Assembly: GCA_022747635.1 (NCBI GenBank) | Contig: JAKTNV010000009.1 | Location: 68,904,407 to 68,968,406, forward strand | Reading direction: 5' to 3' | DNA from: Hetaerina americana | Lineage: Eukaryota > Arthropoda > Insecta > Odonata > Calopterygidae | DNA: 64,000 nucleotides | Shown: piece by piece, positions 1 through 12,080 of the stretch | How the letters are laid out: the number at the start of each line of letters is the position of its first letter | Numbering within the stretch: the first letter of the stretch is position 1 | Program-made: the position numbers and the translations under genes | The notes under the pieces: generated by a model | Database searches by the model: none | Told to the model about the DNA's origin: nothing | What the model saw: the letters and a program-made list of their open reading frames with translations, nothing else

Positions 1-1400
1 AATGAATATCACATATTGACAACTTCAATAAATTTTGGCAAACCTCTCATCGTCATTAATGAGTTATTTAAAACGCATTATCATGCGTTTCTGACTCGCA
101 TTTATTAAAGAAGTGTATGTTGGACTTCAAAACAACTGATAAGCAATTTTTTATCTCAGGAGTAACTTTAAAGACCAAATATAGAAATGAAGGAAGTAGT
201 TTCGTAATTCCATACACATACACACTTTTTCCTACAGATAGCAACTTTGAATAGGTAAGGGATCGTATATTAGAGTAGGAACTACTTCATGAAGACGTCC
301 AGCGTCGAAACTTAGGTCATATTTTATATGAAGAGTGTGTGGAATCACACATGTTACTTCCTTCATTTCAATACCTAATAAGCAGTTGGTATTGAAAGAA
401 TATTCGTTTTTACAAGTTCTTCTGTGAATTATGCAATATTAAAGTACCGAGACGTGAAGAAGTAAACTGAGACGTCAAAATTAAAATGAAAATAGTCCTT
501 CAAAATGAGAGAATAGTAAATAATGTATTGGAGTTAATCGGGTTAATCAGATTTTTTCTGAGAAAAATTCAACAGCCTATTAATTTCGCGAATCATACTG
601 AGACGTCAGGAATAGGGTGTGCCCTGGAAGTTTCTTGAAACTAAATCTAATGTAATTGATTAGGTTTCCCTTAGCTTAAAATGTTATGCACAAGGTGTGT
701 GGCATCATTCCATTAATCCCTCTAATTAATAATGCATTCAATCAAAAAATTAATTTACTTGTAGGTACGGCTATTACTATAATATTAAGTTAAAAAAAAT
801 TCTTGGCTTGTCATGTGTTTTTGTTAATGTTTTCCTAATAGTAATAACACGTTGGTTGATAATGATTTTTCGTTTTTAAAGAGCCTATAAGTTTCTCAGT
901 TACTTATACATTATTCAAATGTACTGAATAACGTCTAATTACGTGTTTTAAATCAGAAAACTGAGAAAAAAATAATAGCTGTCAATTAATGACATAATTA
1001 AATGTCTCATATGATCGTTTATTAATGATAAAATATTTCCAAGTCATGTTTTGAATAACCGTATGGGATTATGTTTGACTTTTCACACAAGGATTATCCC
1101 AAATTCAAAGGATAAAATTCCCTAATTATCGTGCAAAAGAATTTGTTAGAGAATGAATACGCTTCATATTAACTATCAGATAAATGTATCACAAATATTT
1201 ATAGTAAATTGAAAATAATTTTCAATATATTTCACTGATTCTATTGGCAGTGGACCAAAGATGATGCATTGTAGTTCATAATTTTTAGCGTTACAATTTT
1301 CACATTTGTGTAAACTTCTGACCAACGAATGTGAAGATATAGGTGGAAAAGAACCATTCAGAGATATTTTAAAGAATATTTTACCTTTCGAACAAAAGAT
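1..1400. other. AT-rich stretch, no gene seen
   Basis: This is AT-rich sequence with stops in every frame and no open frame resembling a known protein. I see no tandem array, tRNA-like box or terminal inverted repeat. Confidence 0.6.
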
Positions 1401-1599
1401 TTCCATTGTCTGTATGCCTCGACATGCTTGACTTAAGCTTCCCATAGCCCCTCCGTCTACCGTACTCGCTCCTTCTGAGCGAAGCGCGATTTCGTCTAGG
1501 GAAAGGCTAGGATGCACTAGGCAAGTTGGGTGGAAGTTGAGGAGAGCCTCGGCGCATTGCACACCATTAGTTGCCTCGATTTTACCTTACTGCGGCCCC

Positions 1600-2440
1600 T
1601 CATTATTTCACAAATATCCGACCCTGCTCCAACCCAACCAACCCTCCCTCTATCTCCTCCATTACACGATCTCTCCACCTCCCCACGTGAAACTGCCCAT
1701 TTTGCCTACCCACCCACCCACCCAACAACCACCTCGACACACACACACGTTTCCCCTCCTCAGAGAGAGAGAGAGCCTCCCTCCATTTAAATTTGCTGCC
1801 TTCCCCCTCGGGGGCCGAGGATATTTTCCGTATGTGAGCCGTAGGGGTTGGAGGATAGGGCGGCGGTGTTTAATAGGTGGACCAGGAGGTGGGTGGGAAA
1901 GCAGAGGGTGGGAGTGGTTGGGTAAAGGGGTGGAGGAGGATGAAGACGGGGGAGGAGGGTGGACCGAGAAGGGGAAGAGGAGGAGTGCGTGGCTTACTTT
2001 GGAGCGGGGGTTGGGGAGAAGGAGGGGGTGGGAGAGGGCGGACGTTGCGAGGGAGGAAGGGGAGGGGGGAGGGAGAGAGAGGGGAGGTTATGTGAAGGGA
2101 AGTGGTCGAGGGAAACTCATTAGGTCCCGCGATATCGAGTCGCTCTCATCTAATTACGCGAGAGCCTGTATAAAGCGCCCCTTCCCACAGTGCCGCCCAA
2201 AACTTCTCTTCCCTCTCTTCCTCTCCTCACCTTTCCCTTCTTCTCATTCTCACTCTCTCTCTCTCTCTATTCCCTCCTTTCCATGGCCTCTCTCTCTCGC
2301 ACACTCACCTTTCTCTTGTCCCCTGCTTCTCGTCGTCTTTCTGCCGCCCTTTGCTCTTAGTTTGTCACTTCTCGGAAATCTCACAACCTTCCTCCGGCAA
2401 CCAAGTGTCACGCACGACAAAATGGGCGCACAAAGTTAAA
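1600..2440. other. GC-rich strand-asymmetric block
   Basis: The plus strand is pyrimidine-rich at about 1610-1790, switches to almost pure purine at about 1800-2110, then returns to pyrimidine-rich at about 2180-2360 with a (CT)n run near 2252-2270. A 300-codon open frame crosses the block, but its product is runs of Pro/Ser/His, then Gly/Arg/Glu, then Leu/Ser. That is what skewed composition gives, so I do not call it a gene. A TATAAAG string at 2169-2175 is noted only because a promoter could hide in such a block; nothing downstream supports one. Confidence 0.55.
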
Positions 2441-2639
2441 CAATATGATCTCTAAATGAATATTTCCAACCAATTTCCATTCTTGCTGAAGATGATATTT
2501 CAATTTTTACTTGGTTTTTGTCTTTAATAGATCAACGTTAGAATGTCAACCAAAATCTCTCGTCTTCTTACATATATGAGCATTCATTCATTATTATTCC
2601 GTTGAATAAAAAAGGTTTTGGAGGGATCTAAAGACTCTA

Positions 2640-4960
2640 CCTATCTGCCTACTAAAGATCTACCTATCACGAGCACAAAATCATATTTGTCGATATTTCC
2701 TTCTTAATTTCTTCTTTACTTTTAGCGGCCTTCATGTTTTCTGAAAGCAATTCCCTTTCTTCCCCCAACCCGTTTTCCAATATTCTCCCTTATATCAAGT
2801 TATTCATTGTATCATGACCTTTCAATATACTATTTCATTCAATGTCACTTCTTTTTTCAAATTTTTTCCGGTAATTTTCCTGTCCTTGTACAATCAATTT
2901 AAAACTTTAGTGTTTGTTTTCATCTCTTTACAAATTATTTTCTTCATTTTTTGCCATACTTACCACTCCCAAGCCTCTAATCTACGCACACCATTTTGCC
3001 TCTGAGATAGAAGTGCCGCATCCATCCATATATCACCATGCTCAGTGTTAGTATCAACTAACCTTTGACGAATATTTTTAAATTTTGCAGCTGCCATAAT
3101 TTCTTTTTTTTCTGTAAATACAGCTATTGTTTTTTGGAATGCAATGCAATTTTTCTCCTTGTGTCCCCACTACCAGATATTATTCTCTCGAAGATAGTGC
3201 CCACTATCTTCGAGAGAATGCGTACATTTTAAGAATCAAATGTCTTGAGAATCTCATTACATCTGTTTTAACACCGTTAATCTTAATTCCACGGTCACTT
3301 TTCGCATTGTGTTAGGAAAAACATTCAGAATTATTTGCTTTCTGACTTACTCAAATTATCTTTGCCAAATACTTTCCAATTAGCTAATATTTTGCCTACT
3401 ATATTTAATACGAGGTCCTGCCATTCCATTGCCACCCTTTTAAACTCCCTAGCATATACGCTGAAATGTTCCTACTATAACGGTTAACGACGTCTTACTC
3501 TCTTATCCATTCAGATTCTCCCTCTGCAACCCTTTCCTAGGTCGCCAGATTCCTGTACTAATTTCGAAAAGTCACCTATAAGTTCTTATAGTCCGCGCGT
3601 ATTTTTCGTAATATTTACGTAAAAAGAATCCACTTAGTACACGACTACAACCTTATTATGCTCGAGGTAAAGTTCTATTAATATTATCATTATAGCAGCA
3701 CCACGCGTTCCTCCTCCATTTCTAAACCCAAACTGATATTTGCCTAAATAATTGTCCGCACTGTTTTCTAACTTAGTGTTCTTGACACTTAGAACTAACT
3801 TTGCTGCATTTGAAATTCTATGTACTTGTAGTCCCACAGTGTCATATCAAGACCGCGTTTACTCTTTGTCGGAATGAAGAAAATGAATGAAAAGCTATCC
3901 ATGCAACACATCTGGCAAAATGTTCTCCTCATTAATATCGCGTATAGGCTCAAAGAATCATTTCATTCCGTTTTTCCCTCAACTATTTATAATGCCGCGG
4001 GAACATTACCTTTTCCTTATTTGTTCCACTTCATCTCTCCTATTCCCTGACCGAAGTTAATCCTGCCTACTTCCGATCCTTTTCTAACCGGATTTGTTTG
4101 ATACACACCAAGAGAACATCCACGCAATCGTTTCAGATTGAACCCACTTGTTTCTCTTGGCATTTTCCATTTGTATCTACTACACCTATGGTGATTTTGA
4201 CACATGTTGATTGCTATCAAACCTTTTTTCCAAGAGATTTGGATGCTATCCCTTTGTGATCATTTCTTATTCCTAAACTGTAATTTCCAAACTCGATTCC
4301 ATACCACACTCTACTACTCTCGTAACAATCTCTCATCCCTTTCTTCCCCTAATATTGCAATTCGAATTCCCATTTCTATTTAATGCTTACTTTCCAGAAT
4401 GTCTCCAATAATCTCTTCTGATCTTAAAAATCATATGCTATTTCCTCTCGGTGACTTCTAGTTGAAATGTAAACGTTAATCACCACTTTGTATATCTGGT
4501 CATCATCATATTGCTCTAATAATAGTGTTTTGTAACTCACGTATTATACTCACAACCCTTCTTCTTGGGCTACTTTAAACTACTGCGGCCATTTCTCGTT
4601 GACTCTCCTGCCCACCACTGTAAATAACTCTATTATTAACCCTCTAACTATACTAGTCGCTGTCTCTTCATCTCATATCACACTAACTGGCATGCCTTCA
4701 GTAAATCTATCTTGCATGTCTGCCTGCATATCTTCTTTCATCATTTGCCTCTTGAATACCCTCCCCGCACGCAAAATTGTCCTAACATTTAATGACCCTG
4801 ACCCGATCATTGCGGTTCTCTTCCGGATCTTTTCCACATCTTTCACCTCGGTGGTGCAAGGATTTTGCGTGATGAGATCCGAACTTACTTCCCCTGTAGC
4901 CAGACACGACTCCTGGTTCACTGGGTCTAGTCCCGTAGATATTAGGATTTGCTTTCTTAG
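2640..4960 (-). mobile_element. Decayed non-LTR retrotransposon (LINE): endonuclease, RT and C-terminal remnants
   Basis: This is a dead LINE read on the minus strand, with coding traces in the expected order but in many frames with stops. At 4795-4763 is an endonuclease start (SLNVRTILRAG, compare the usual TWNVRTLLxAGK). A further endonuclease trace, YSLGIRNDHKG, lies near 4300-4250. RT begins at 3837-3634 with NAAKLVLSVKN and DNYLGKYQFGFRNGGGTR, which aligns to the younger LINE at 8.9-10.3 kb (HAAKVVLRIIN, NDYLGDFEFRKERGTR). EGESEW (about 3530), GIKINGVKTDVMRFSR (about 3300-3250) and RRLEAWEW (about 2990-2965) correspond to GDGESGW, INKTKFMRF and RLEAFEIRVW of that copy. The Asp-Asp catalytic motif is not readable. 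Endonuclease-to-RT spacing looks shorter than usual, so internal deletions are likely. Both ends are approximate. The assignment to the same broad LINE group is firm; the clade is not determined. Confidence 0.8.
3182..3219. repeat. Perfect 18-bp palindrome, 2-nt spacer
   Basis: ATTCTCTCGAAGATAGTG is followed by CC and then its exact reverse complement. It lies inside the decayed LINE, just past the INKTK-equivalent, and has no counterpart in the younger LINE. It is therefore probably a local inverted duplication made after insertion. Confidence 0.95.
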
Positions 4961-4969
4961 TTTCCACCC

Positions 4970-6280
4970 ATAAAATCATGGGAAAGATAATTTTGATGAT
5001 TTCCCATTACCTTCCTTAATAATGCTTTTAATACTTTAAACGACCACAGTGAGCCTGCTTACTCTAGTCGGACGCCTTTGCAGCCACCTCACTAAGGAGG
5101 AGACGCGGCGTGAAGTAACTTTCGTCTGGCACGCACCCTTAGACCTATTCTGCAAGGCTAAATCTTTCAGAGACAATTCTAGGGCTCAATAAAATGCATA
5201 AACCTTTGCAACACGATATTTTTGCAGTTCATGGGAATAAAATATCATTGGGAGCAACAAATACAATCAAATGCCGAGGTAGAAAAGAGGGAGTTGAAAA
5301 AGTTGCCAAGCATTTGCGAAGTTATACGAGACATTCCTTAATTGCAATATTTATACGTTTCATGATAGCCTATTTTATTTGGAGAGTGAGGTAGAATTTA
5401 AAATATTAAGCAATAAAAGATAGTAATATATAAAAAATTGAAAACTTAATTCGACAAAAATATAAATTGATAAAGTATCCCAATTATTAGCTTAGAATAT
5501 ATCAGAATAGGATGACATATTTATGAAAAGAGAATTTTGACCACATGAAACAACCTTTTTACAAATTTTTCCCCTTTTGTCAATGAAAAATTTCTTTAAG
5601 CCATTAAAACATGGACATGAAAATAAATCTCAATAAATATTTTTTAACTTAACGCAAGAAAGCAGTAAGCATAAAGAGGAAACTTACTCTTGTAGGAAAC
5701 TATTGTTGTAATTATGCAGGAGTATTTACTGAGACAATAGGGATAGGTAGACTTATTTTTGCTCATACACCACATAAATGGCAATAATACAAGAATAATT
5801 ATTAGGACAAGAAGTCACAAAGAAATTTAGATTGGGCCACTTTAATACTTTAGCTCCAAAGTTTGATAAGGAATTGTACTATCGTTGAGTGATATCAAAG
5901 ATCATTAGGAGAGGGAGAGAATGAGTGTAAAACATAGAATGATGTGAGACTCCCTAGTGGCAAGAAACTTTGACAATACAGGTATAAAGAGATATATTAT
6001 GCAATAAATTAAACAGTTAACGTATTAAAAAAAATTAATTATGCACGGCCATCAAAACGCTGCAAAAGATTCCGTCAGTAAAACAGGTGTTCATAGAGAC
6101 AATGAGGTTAACGGTGAGAAGGTAACGATTTCACGAATTAGAGAAAATACTTGGTTACTTACTGTGACTCACCGCATTTTCGACGCTATAATATAGCATT
6201 GGAGGTAAGAAACAGGGCATGTCAAAATGGAAATTGAAGGTATAAACAGCTCAGGGATTGAAAATGGAAGTTGTGCTTAA
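4970..6280. other. AT-rich stretch, no gene seen
   Basis: About 4970-5170 may be the 5' end or flank of the decayed minus-strand LINE, but I could not read protein from it. The remainder is A-rich with frequent stops and no recognisable element. Confidence 0.55.
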
Positions 6281-6284
6281 TTTG

Positions 6285-8150
6285 TTATGTGCATCGGTAA
6301 GACTGCTGGAGGAGAGATGAGAGAGAGAGGAGAGAGAGAGAAGATAAAGAAATTTTAAGACGGAAACGGAAGGTTGAAGCAATGCTGAAAAATAATGGAC
6401 TTAAAGAGAAACTTGTATTCATACGAATAGTAGCAGCTAAAACTTGTGATGGTGAAGAGGCTTTGTAGCCCACGACGTCGTCCGACTAATGCGCAGACCG
6501 AAATTTCTCCCTGATAGAATAAGGATTAGAGGCATAAAATAACCGCTTTTAAGTTTAGAGTAAATTGTATTTATAAAAAATGAGACTTTAGCCTACAAGC
6601 TATGTAAAACAATGGTTGCTTAGCATTATTATTCCAAAGTAGACTATTTCAAGGAGAATGCATTTGAGTACAATAAATCTCATTTCATCAATTGAAACTC
6701 GTTAATAAATAGTATATGATACATTATTTTGAGGGTGCCAATATATAACTTTTTCTTTATTTCACTGGCAATAATATACACTTGCTATATCCGTTTACTA
6801 AAAGGCTATTTGAATCATTAGGTTTAGTTTATACTATTCTTTAAATTAAATGTATTTTTTGAAATTATACTAGTATCATTTTTCAACATTTAAAAATTCG
6901 CAATGAAAATTAAATCCTATTGTATTTTCGCATATCAAAACACGCCAGAGATAATTATAACAATTTTAGCGGGCTGTGAACTCAAGACCTTAAGCTTAGA
7001 ATGCGATTATCATATAGGTTAAAGTAGTAGGGTCGACATTTCGGAAATTAATGGCTCCATCTGATGTCCAAGATCTATTATTCTTCCTCGTAAATATGTT
7101 TTTAACAGTCCATTCGCCTCTCAAATTAAATTCCAAGAAACTGAAAGAAATATTCAAATTGAATAGCCGATTTTAATCTCCATTTGAAAGAAAAATCGTT
7201 AAAAGTGGGCGGTAAAAGACCAGGATCCTTTTAATTAAAATCTCTCTCTCTCTCTCTCTTTAGTCACCGAGTGAAGTTATGGCGAGCCAATGACGAACTA
7301 GGATGAAATACGACGTCGTAAGTGGGTATATGAAATATTTAAGATGCGCTCTATTCCTAACTGCCTGGGAGAAATAATGAGTTAATTGAAAATATAAAGC
7401 GGGGACGGGGTAGAGAGAGAGAGAGAGAGGGAGAGAGAAGGACCAGTGGGCGGCATTTCTCATCAAGTCTCGACGATCATCCTCGCGGCGATGCTTCATT
7501 TACGTCCGAACACATTCTAGGCAGGAGCGGTGAAGAGAGTGGAAGAGGGAGAAGGAAAAAAAGAGGAATGGAATAAAACTATAAATTCCTTAACTAAGTT
7601 AATATCCCTTTTCTAATACGGTTTTAATCATTTTCTTCTTGATTATCTTTCTCGTGCAAAATGTACGACAGAGAGCAAAAGAGAGAGAGAGACGAGAGAC
7701 CGTAAAAATAAAGCAGAATGTCCGTCGGACATCGCCTTTGATGGTTTGAGACTCGGGCAAATGAAGACGAAAGCGTGAGGGAAGGGATGGGTGGAGGCAG
7801 AGGAAAGAGGGTGGGGTTTGGAGGGAGGGAAAGAGGAAAAAAAATAAAAACGTCGGTCGCCTTAATTGGCTCCAAGTCTCCGCATGTACCTAGTCTCATT
7901 CACCCATTCATTACCTTTTTTTAATGCATCAACTCCGGGCTATTTTTGTATAATATAAAACCGGGGGATGTCTCCATGTTTTCAATTTCCGTAGTCAGAT
8001 CCTTTTCTTATGGGGAATTAGAGATGGCTTTTTCCAGTACCCCATTTAAATTCAACTCTCCGTTGACGCGAGTTCATTTTAGATTCTCCGCTGGTAGACG
8101 TCCTACTCCGCGACTTCCTCCCCCCTCTCTTCCCTCCTTCACTTCCCCCG
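6285..8150. other. Intergenic sequence with (GA)n/(CT)n microsatellites
   Basis: GA/CT runs occur near 6310-6350, 7241-7260, 7411-7440 and 7680-7696, and a purine-rich tract covers about 7760-7850. No protein homology is visible in the open frames. Confidence 0.6.
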
Positions 8151-8153
8151 CAG

Positions 8154-8460
8154 CAGTAGTAGTTTTGAGGGGAGGCGACCGACAGCTAAGGTCATTTGCG
8201 CCATAGGGGAAGGACAGGAAAGGATGAAGGGTGGAGATAAACCCGGCGTCGGCATTAGCCTACTCTTTACGAAAGGCGCCAAGGGGTCCGCGGCTTAACG
8301 TCCCATCCGACGGACGGCGTACTCACTCAAAGTGCCCTCCACAAAGCACCTCAAGTAGGGATCGAGATACCTCTGAAAAATATTCAACACCGCCGGGATT
8401 TGAACCCGCGCCCTCAGGGTGGGAAGCCAGTACGTTAGCCCCCGCACCATCTCGATCCCC
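8154..8460 (-). mobile_element. SINE family 1, copy A (tRNA-derived)
   Basis: A short non-autonomous retroposon. Read on the minus strand it starts with a tRNA-like head (8460 to about 8390) containing a perfect RNA polymerase III box B, GGTTCAAATCC, at 8406-8396. A box A-like TGGTGCGGGGGC lies at about 8450-8439. A unique body follows and ends in a short (CTA)n tail at about 8165-8154. The body is shared at high identity with a second copy at 44135-44388 in the opposite orientation, which shows this is a dispersed repeat rather than a tRNA gene. An 11-bp inverted repeat (GGGATCGAGAT at 8358-8368, complement at 8449-8459) encloses the tRNA-like part. The 5' boundary is approximate. Its partner LINE is not identifiable here; the tail differs from the LINE tails in this window. 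Confidence 0.8.
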
Positions 8461-8750
8461 CACTTCCCCCGCGCAACTATTTTCCTTACAGACCTCTTAC
8501 TCATTTCAATCCCTTCAGCCTGTCTCAATTACCATTTTTTTACTAGCTCGTTCGCCTCATCTCATCCAAATGGCTAACAGAAAGATGGCCAAATCGTGAG
8601 GGTGAATCTATTTGAGGCGACAAAATCAGAAACATTATTAGAAACCGGACACATTTCGCCTTAAGTGGATAAAAGGTTTTTCCTTTACGTTTGAATGTTC
8701 TAACAGATTAAACGCTTCCAAATATACTTTCATTAAGTAATTAAATATAC

Positions 8751-8754
<4 letters not shown>
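8461..8754. other. Unannotated spacer
   Basis: Mixed sequence between SINE copy A and the microsatellite upstream of the LINE. Nothing is recognisable. Confidence 0.5.
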
Positions 8755-8847
<93 letters not shown>

Positions 8848-8850
8848 TAT
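8755..8850. repeat. (TG)n-(TA)n microsatellite
   Basis: About 27 bases of TG repeat run directly into about 68 bases of TA repeat. The truncated 5' end of the LINE abuts it. Confidence 0.97.
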
Positions 8851-8861
8851 AATTCCCCGGC

Positions 8862-8921
8862 AATGTTGTCCACCCCCACGGTCTTATGAAACTAAATAAG
8901 GCCGTGAGGGTGGATGACATT
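8862..8921. repeat. Imperfect inverted repeat at the LINE 5' end
   Basis: Left arm 8862-8887 and right arm 8895-8921 are imperfect reverse complements around a 7-nt spacer, and weaker matching extends outward to about 8852 and 8930. The right arm is LINE coding sequence (KAVRVDDIP). The left arm read on the minus strand encodes KTVGVDNIAGE, the same protein segment. The LINE 5' end therefore carries a roughly 40-bp inverted fragment of itself or of a sister copy. Confidence 0.85.
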
Positions 8922-10327
8922 CCCAAAGAAATATTGAAATGTATAGGAAATTGTGGGAGGAAGAGGCTATATGGGATCATTCGTAGTATTTATGAGGATG
9001 GAATCTGGCCGGAAGACGGTGAGATCAGTTTTAGTTCCTATTCCGAAAAAGGTAAAGACTACATCATGTGAGGACTGCAGGACAATAAGTTTGATATCCC
9101 ACGCAGCTAAAGTTGTTCTCAGGATCATAAACAAAAGGATAGAGAGTGGGCCAAATGATTACTTAGGTGATTTTGAGTTTAGGAAGGAGAGAGGTACGCG
9201 TGATGCCATTGCAGTAATGAGATTATTAATCGAGAGGAATATAGAACACAACCAGGAGGTATTTGCCTGTTTCGTAGATTACGAAAAAGCATTTGATAGA
9301 GTCAATTGGGAAAAACTAATGAGTAATTTGCAGAAAAGAGGAATAGATTGGAGGGAAAGGAGGCTAATCCGACACATGTACATGTCTCCGACTTCTCAGG
9401 TGCGGGTGGGGGACGGGGAGTCCGGATGGGAAGTGTTAGGAAGAGGTGTAGGGCAGGGGTGCCCATTATCACCGTTGCTGTTCAACCTGTATGCAGAGGA
9501 GATCATTAAAGAGGCATGGGAAGAACTGGAAGTAGGGATGAAAGTGGGCGGGGAGTTCGTTAAATCTGTTAGGTTTGCTGATGACCAAGCTTTATTTTGT
9601 CAGTCAGCAAAGGGGTTGCAAGCATTGCTGAGTGAATTGGAAATTCAGTGCGACAGGTATGGGATGAGAATCAATATTAATAAAACAAAGTTTATGCGAT
9701 TTTTCAGAAAGAAAAAGGCTAAGCTAAACGTGAAAATAGGAGGGCAAAAAGTAGAGCAGGTAGAACAGTTTACGTATCTCGGAAGTGTTTTGGATCAACA
9801 CGGTCAAAGTAGTAGGGACGTAAAGAAAAGAATTGTGCTAGGCAAAGAGGCTTTCACAAGGAGGAGGGAGTTGATGACGGGGACTTTGAGTAAGGATGTT
9901 AAGAAAAGACTCGTAAAAACTTTGATATGGAGCGTAGACTGGAGGCTTTTGAAATACGGGTGTGGAGAAGAATGGAGAAGGTGAAATGGACAGAGAAGAA
10001 AACAAATGAGGAAGTACTTGGCATGGTGGGCGAAGAGAGGGGTTTGTTGGGAGAAATGCTATGGAGGTAGGAAAAGTGGATGAAGGGGGTATTGACCGGC
10101 AGCGGGATTTTGTAGACTGTAATTGAGGGGAGAATGTTAGGCAAACGAGGAAAGGGAATGAACAGGATAGGGATGTTGGACAGGATGAAGGGAGGAAGAA
10201 AGTACTCAGAGATGAAGAGGAACCTGATGCAGAGGAGGATGATGGATTTTGTGTTTTTTTAGGAATCACAAGATATTAATTTAGGAGCTGTGCCCATCCA
10301 AAAACCTACCTTAACCGGTAGATTACC
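8886..10327 (+). mobile_element. 5'-truncated non-LTR retrotransposon (LINE), RT domain plus 3' end
   Basis: The element would copy its own RNA into DNA at a nicked target. The endonuclease half is missing, and coding starts mid-protein at about 8895 in one frame (KAVRVDDIP, SIYEDGIWPED). It shifts frame near 9018 to the long RT frame, and shifts again near 9938, where the segment before LEAFEIRVWRRMEK seems partly deleted. Two in-frame stops follow (TAG near 10058 and near 10111) before a C-terminal stretch including TVIEGRML and RIGMLDRM, ending at about 10260. The 3' UTR carries a small stem (CTACC 10306-10310, GGTAG 10317-10321) and a (TAA)n tail. It lies between microsatellites on both sides. 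Same broad group as the decayed copy at 2.6-5.0 kb. Clade is unassigned, although a TAA tail is known for I-like elements. Confidence 0.9.
8953..9984 (+). pseudogene. LINE reverse transcriptase fragment (343 codons, open but truncated)
   Basis: The open frame covers most of an RT domain. Landmarks by residue: VPIPKK (28-33), RTISLISHAAKVV (43-55, the usual RPISL motif), FVDYEKAFD (107-115, first catalytic Asp), GQGCPLSPLLF (168-177), FADD (208-211, catalytic Asp pair, Phe in place of the commoner Tyr), INKTKFM (252-258) and TYLGS (284-288). The annotated Met start is artefactual: the first 20 or so residues are out of frame with the real coding sequence, which continues upstream in another frame (8886-9019). 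The last residues after LIWSV are also out of frame. There are no stops across about 300 RT codons, so decay is recent compared with the copy at 2.6-5.0 kb. It cannot make an active enzyme without its endonuclease and intact ends. Confidence 0.9.
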
Positions 10328-10334
10328 TAATAAT

Positions 10335-10392
<58 letters not shown>
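10328..10392. repeat. (TAA)n LINE tail running into (TA)n
   Basis: Four to five TAA units form the LINE 3' tail and merge into about 50 bases of TA repeat. The exact tail/target boundary cannot be set. Confidence 0.95.
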
Positions 10393-10395
<3 letters not shown>

Positions 10396-10399
10396 ACAC

Positions 10400-11200
10400 A
10401 CACACATACATGCATTTAAGTAAACAATTTGCAATATACTGATAAATTAGTGTCTATATTCTGCAAAAATATAGTCATGAGACTTCATATTGGTATTATA
10501 TTTGAGCATGATACGTATTGCCTAAAATTACAGATACATGCTTACTAATCTCAACGTGTTGCCTAAGCGGAATATGGAATCGTGTTTCGCTGAAAAAAAT
10601 AAAAATCTCAGATTTCAATAGCTAATCCATTCAAAGTCACTTTTTCGAACCGATCTCATTTGGATATTCACATCCATCATTTCATAATGCAAACATGAGT
10701 CATTTAATTATGAAAATAAATTTAATTCTTAATTTTACATTCGCTGGTGTGCTAATTAAACTGTCAACATTGAAATTTATCATGCACTAAAAATTTTAAA
10801 ATAACTGAATATCCTGCCACTTGATGAAAATATTTCAGTGATGATATTGGTTTCGAATATATTTAATGTTCACAAGGTGTAATTAATTACATCACAGTAA
10901 AACCGTACCTTATTGTTGTCAAAACTATTTTTTGTCCTCAAGCAAAGATTATCCTACGCGCAGCTGAAAGCACTTTTAATGGGAAACACTTTGGAGAATT
11001 TCTTAAAGTTGCTTATTGACATGTTTGTGTTCTGCACCCGTTATTTGCATTATTCGCGGCCAATATGGAGCACCGTATAAGTCCTACTTGACCCGTTGGC
11101 AATATTTTGGATAATCCTTCCGTTGCATCGCCATGACCAGTGCCTCCCCATTAATTCACCCTATTTATTGGTCTAGTTAGGTTTCAAATCGAAAGAGCTA
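10400..11200. other. AT-rich stretch, no gene seen
   Basis: A short CA-rich run follows the TA array, then AT-rich sequence with no recognisable element. Confidence 0.6.
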
Positions 11201-12080
11201 GTAGTCAGCACCTCCCTTGCAATATATCTCCACCTCTTTCATCCTTCAGAAATCTGATTCCTCTACACGTTCCACGGCCTCGATTCTCCCGTACGGTACG
11301 CCTCCTACCTCATCTCGGACTTCGAAAACGCACCCACCCTCTTTCATACCATCCTTTCCGCTTCGATTTCCTCTTTGTATTTGCAATATCCCCTAATCCC
11401 CTCACTCTTTCTCTCCCCCTGCTCCTCCCACTCCATTTTCATAAACAAAACGGTGAAGCACTCCCCGTTGAAGGTTCGCTAAAGCAGCGCGAGCCGTGTG
11501 AGGACTTGCCATTAGAATTGCCATCGTCTCGTAGACTCAACCGAAGAGAAAAATTATCTCCCTCTCTCATTCTTCCCTCACAAAGGTCCTTCTTTTCCTC
11601 CCCCTGACGAGGACATTTCAAAATCTGAACTCTTACGTTATGCTTCTCCTCCCGAGGATTACTTCGCAAGAAAACTTTGGCCGGCGTTATGAATGGAGAA
11701 CGCCGAGGAATAGAACGACAACGGACCCGTTGAGGAAGTGGATATGTGGGAGGTGGGTATCGTAGGAACTGGGGTCACAGGGTGGGGGGAGAGAGGGGGG
11801 CGTGGGGAGGAACGGAAGGGGGTGGGGAGTTGAGCGCGGTGGTATTTCTCTCGCGTTCGCCCGACGACCCCCGCTTCCATCTCCACGCCCTCACTTCTAT
11901 TCCACCCCCCCCCCTTATTCGACCCTCGCTCCCTCTCGACCTCATATCCCCTTTCCTTCTCCACCTTCCACTCTCCTTGGACGGCTCAGTTGCTGCTTCC
12001 CATTTCCGCCTTTTGCAGCAGCGGGGCTGGCGACTGCTCTCCGGCCGGCAGCCCGAAAAGCCCTCCTATAATAATTTAGG
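11200..12080. other. GC-rich strand-asymmetric block
   Basis: Pyrimidine-rich at about 11230-11430 and 11860-11990, with a purine-rich island at about 11770-11830 between them. Open frames on both strands are low-complexity Pro/Ser or Gly/Arg and look spurious. Confidence 0.55.

Noticed and set aside
2169..2175. TATAAAG as a core promoter; similar string near 45304
   Set aside because: Such 7-mers are expected by chance, and no initiator, exon or splice pattern follows.
1537..2439. 300-codon open frame
   Set aside because: Composition tracks the pyrimidine and purine tracts exactly, and no recognisable protein motif is present.
8396..8406. tRNA gene on the minus strand
   Set aside because: Same reasoning: the body and (CTA)n tail recur at 44.1-44.4 kb without the head.
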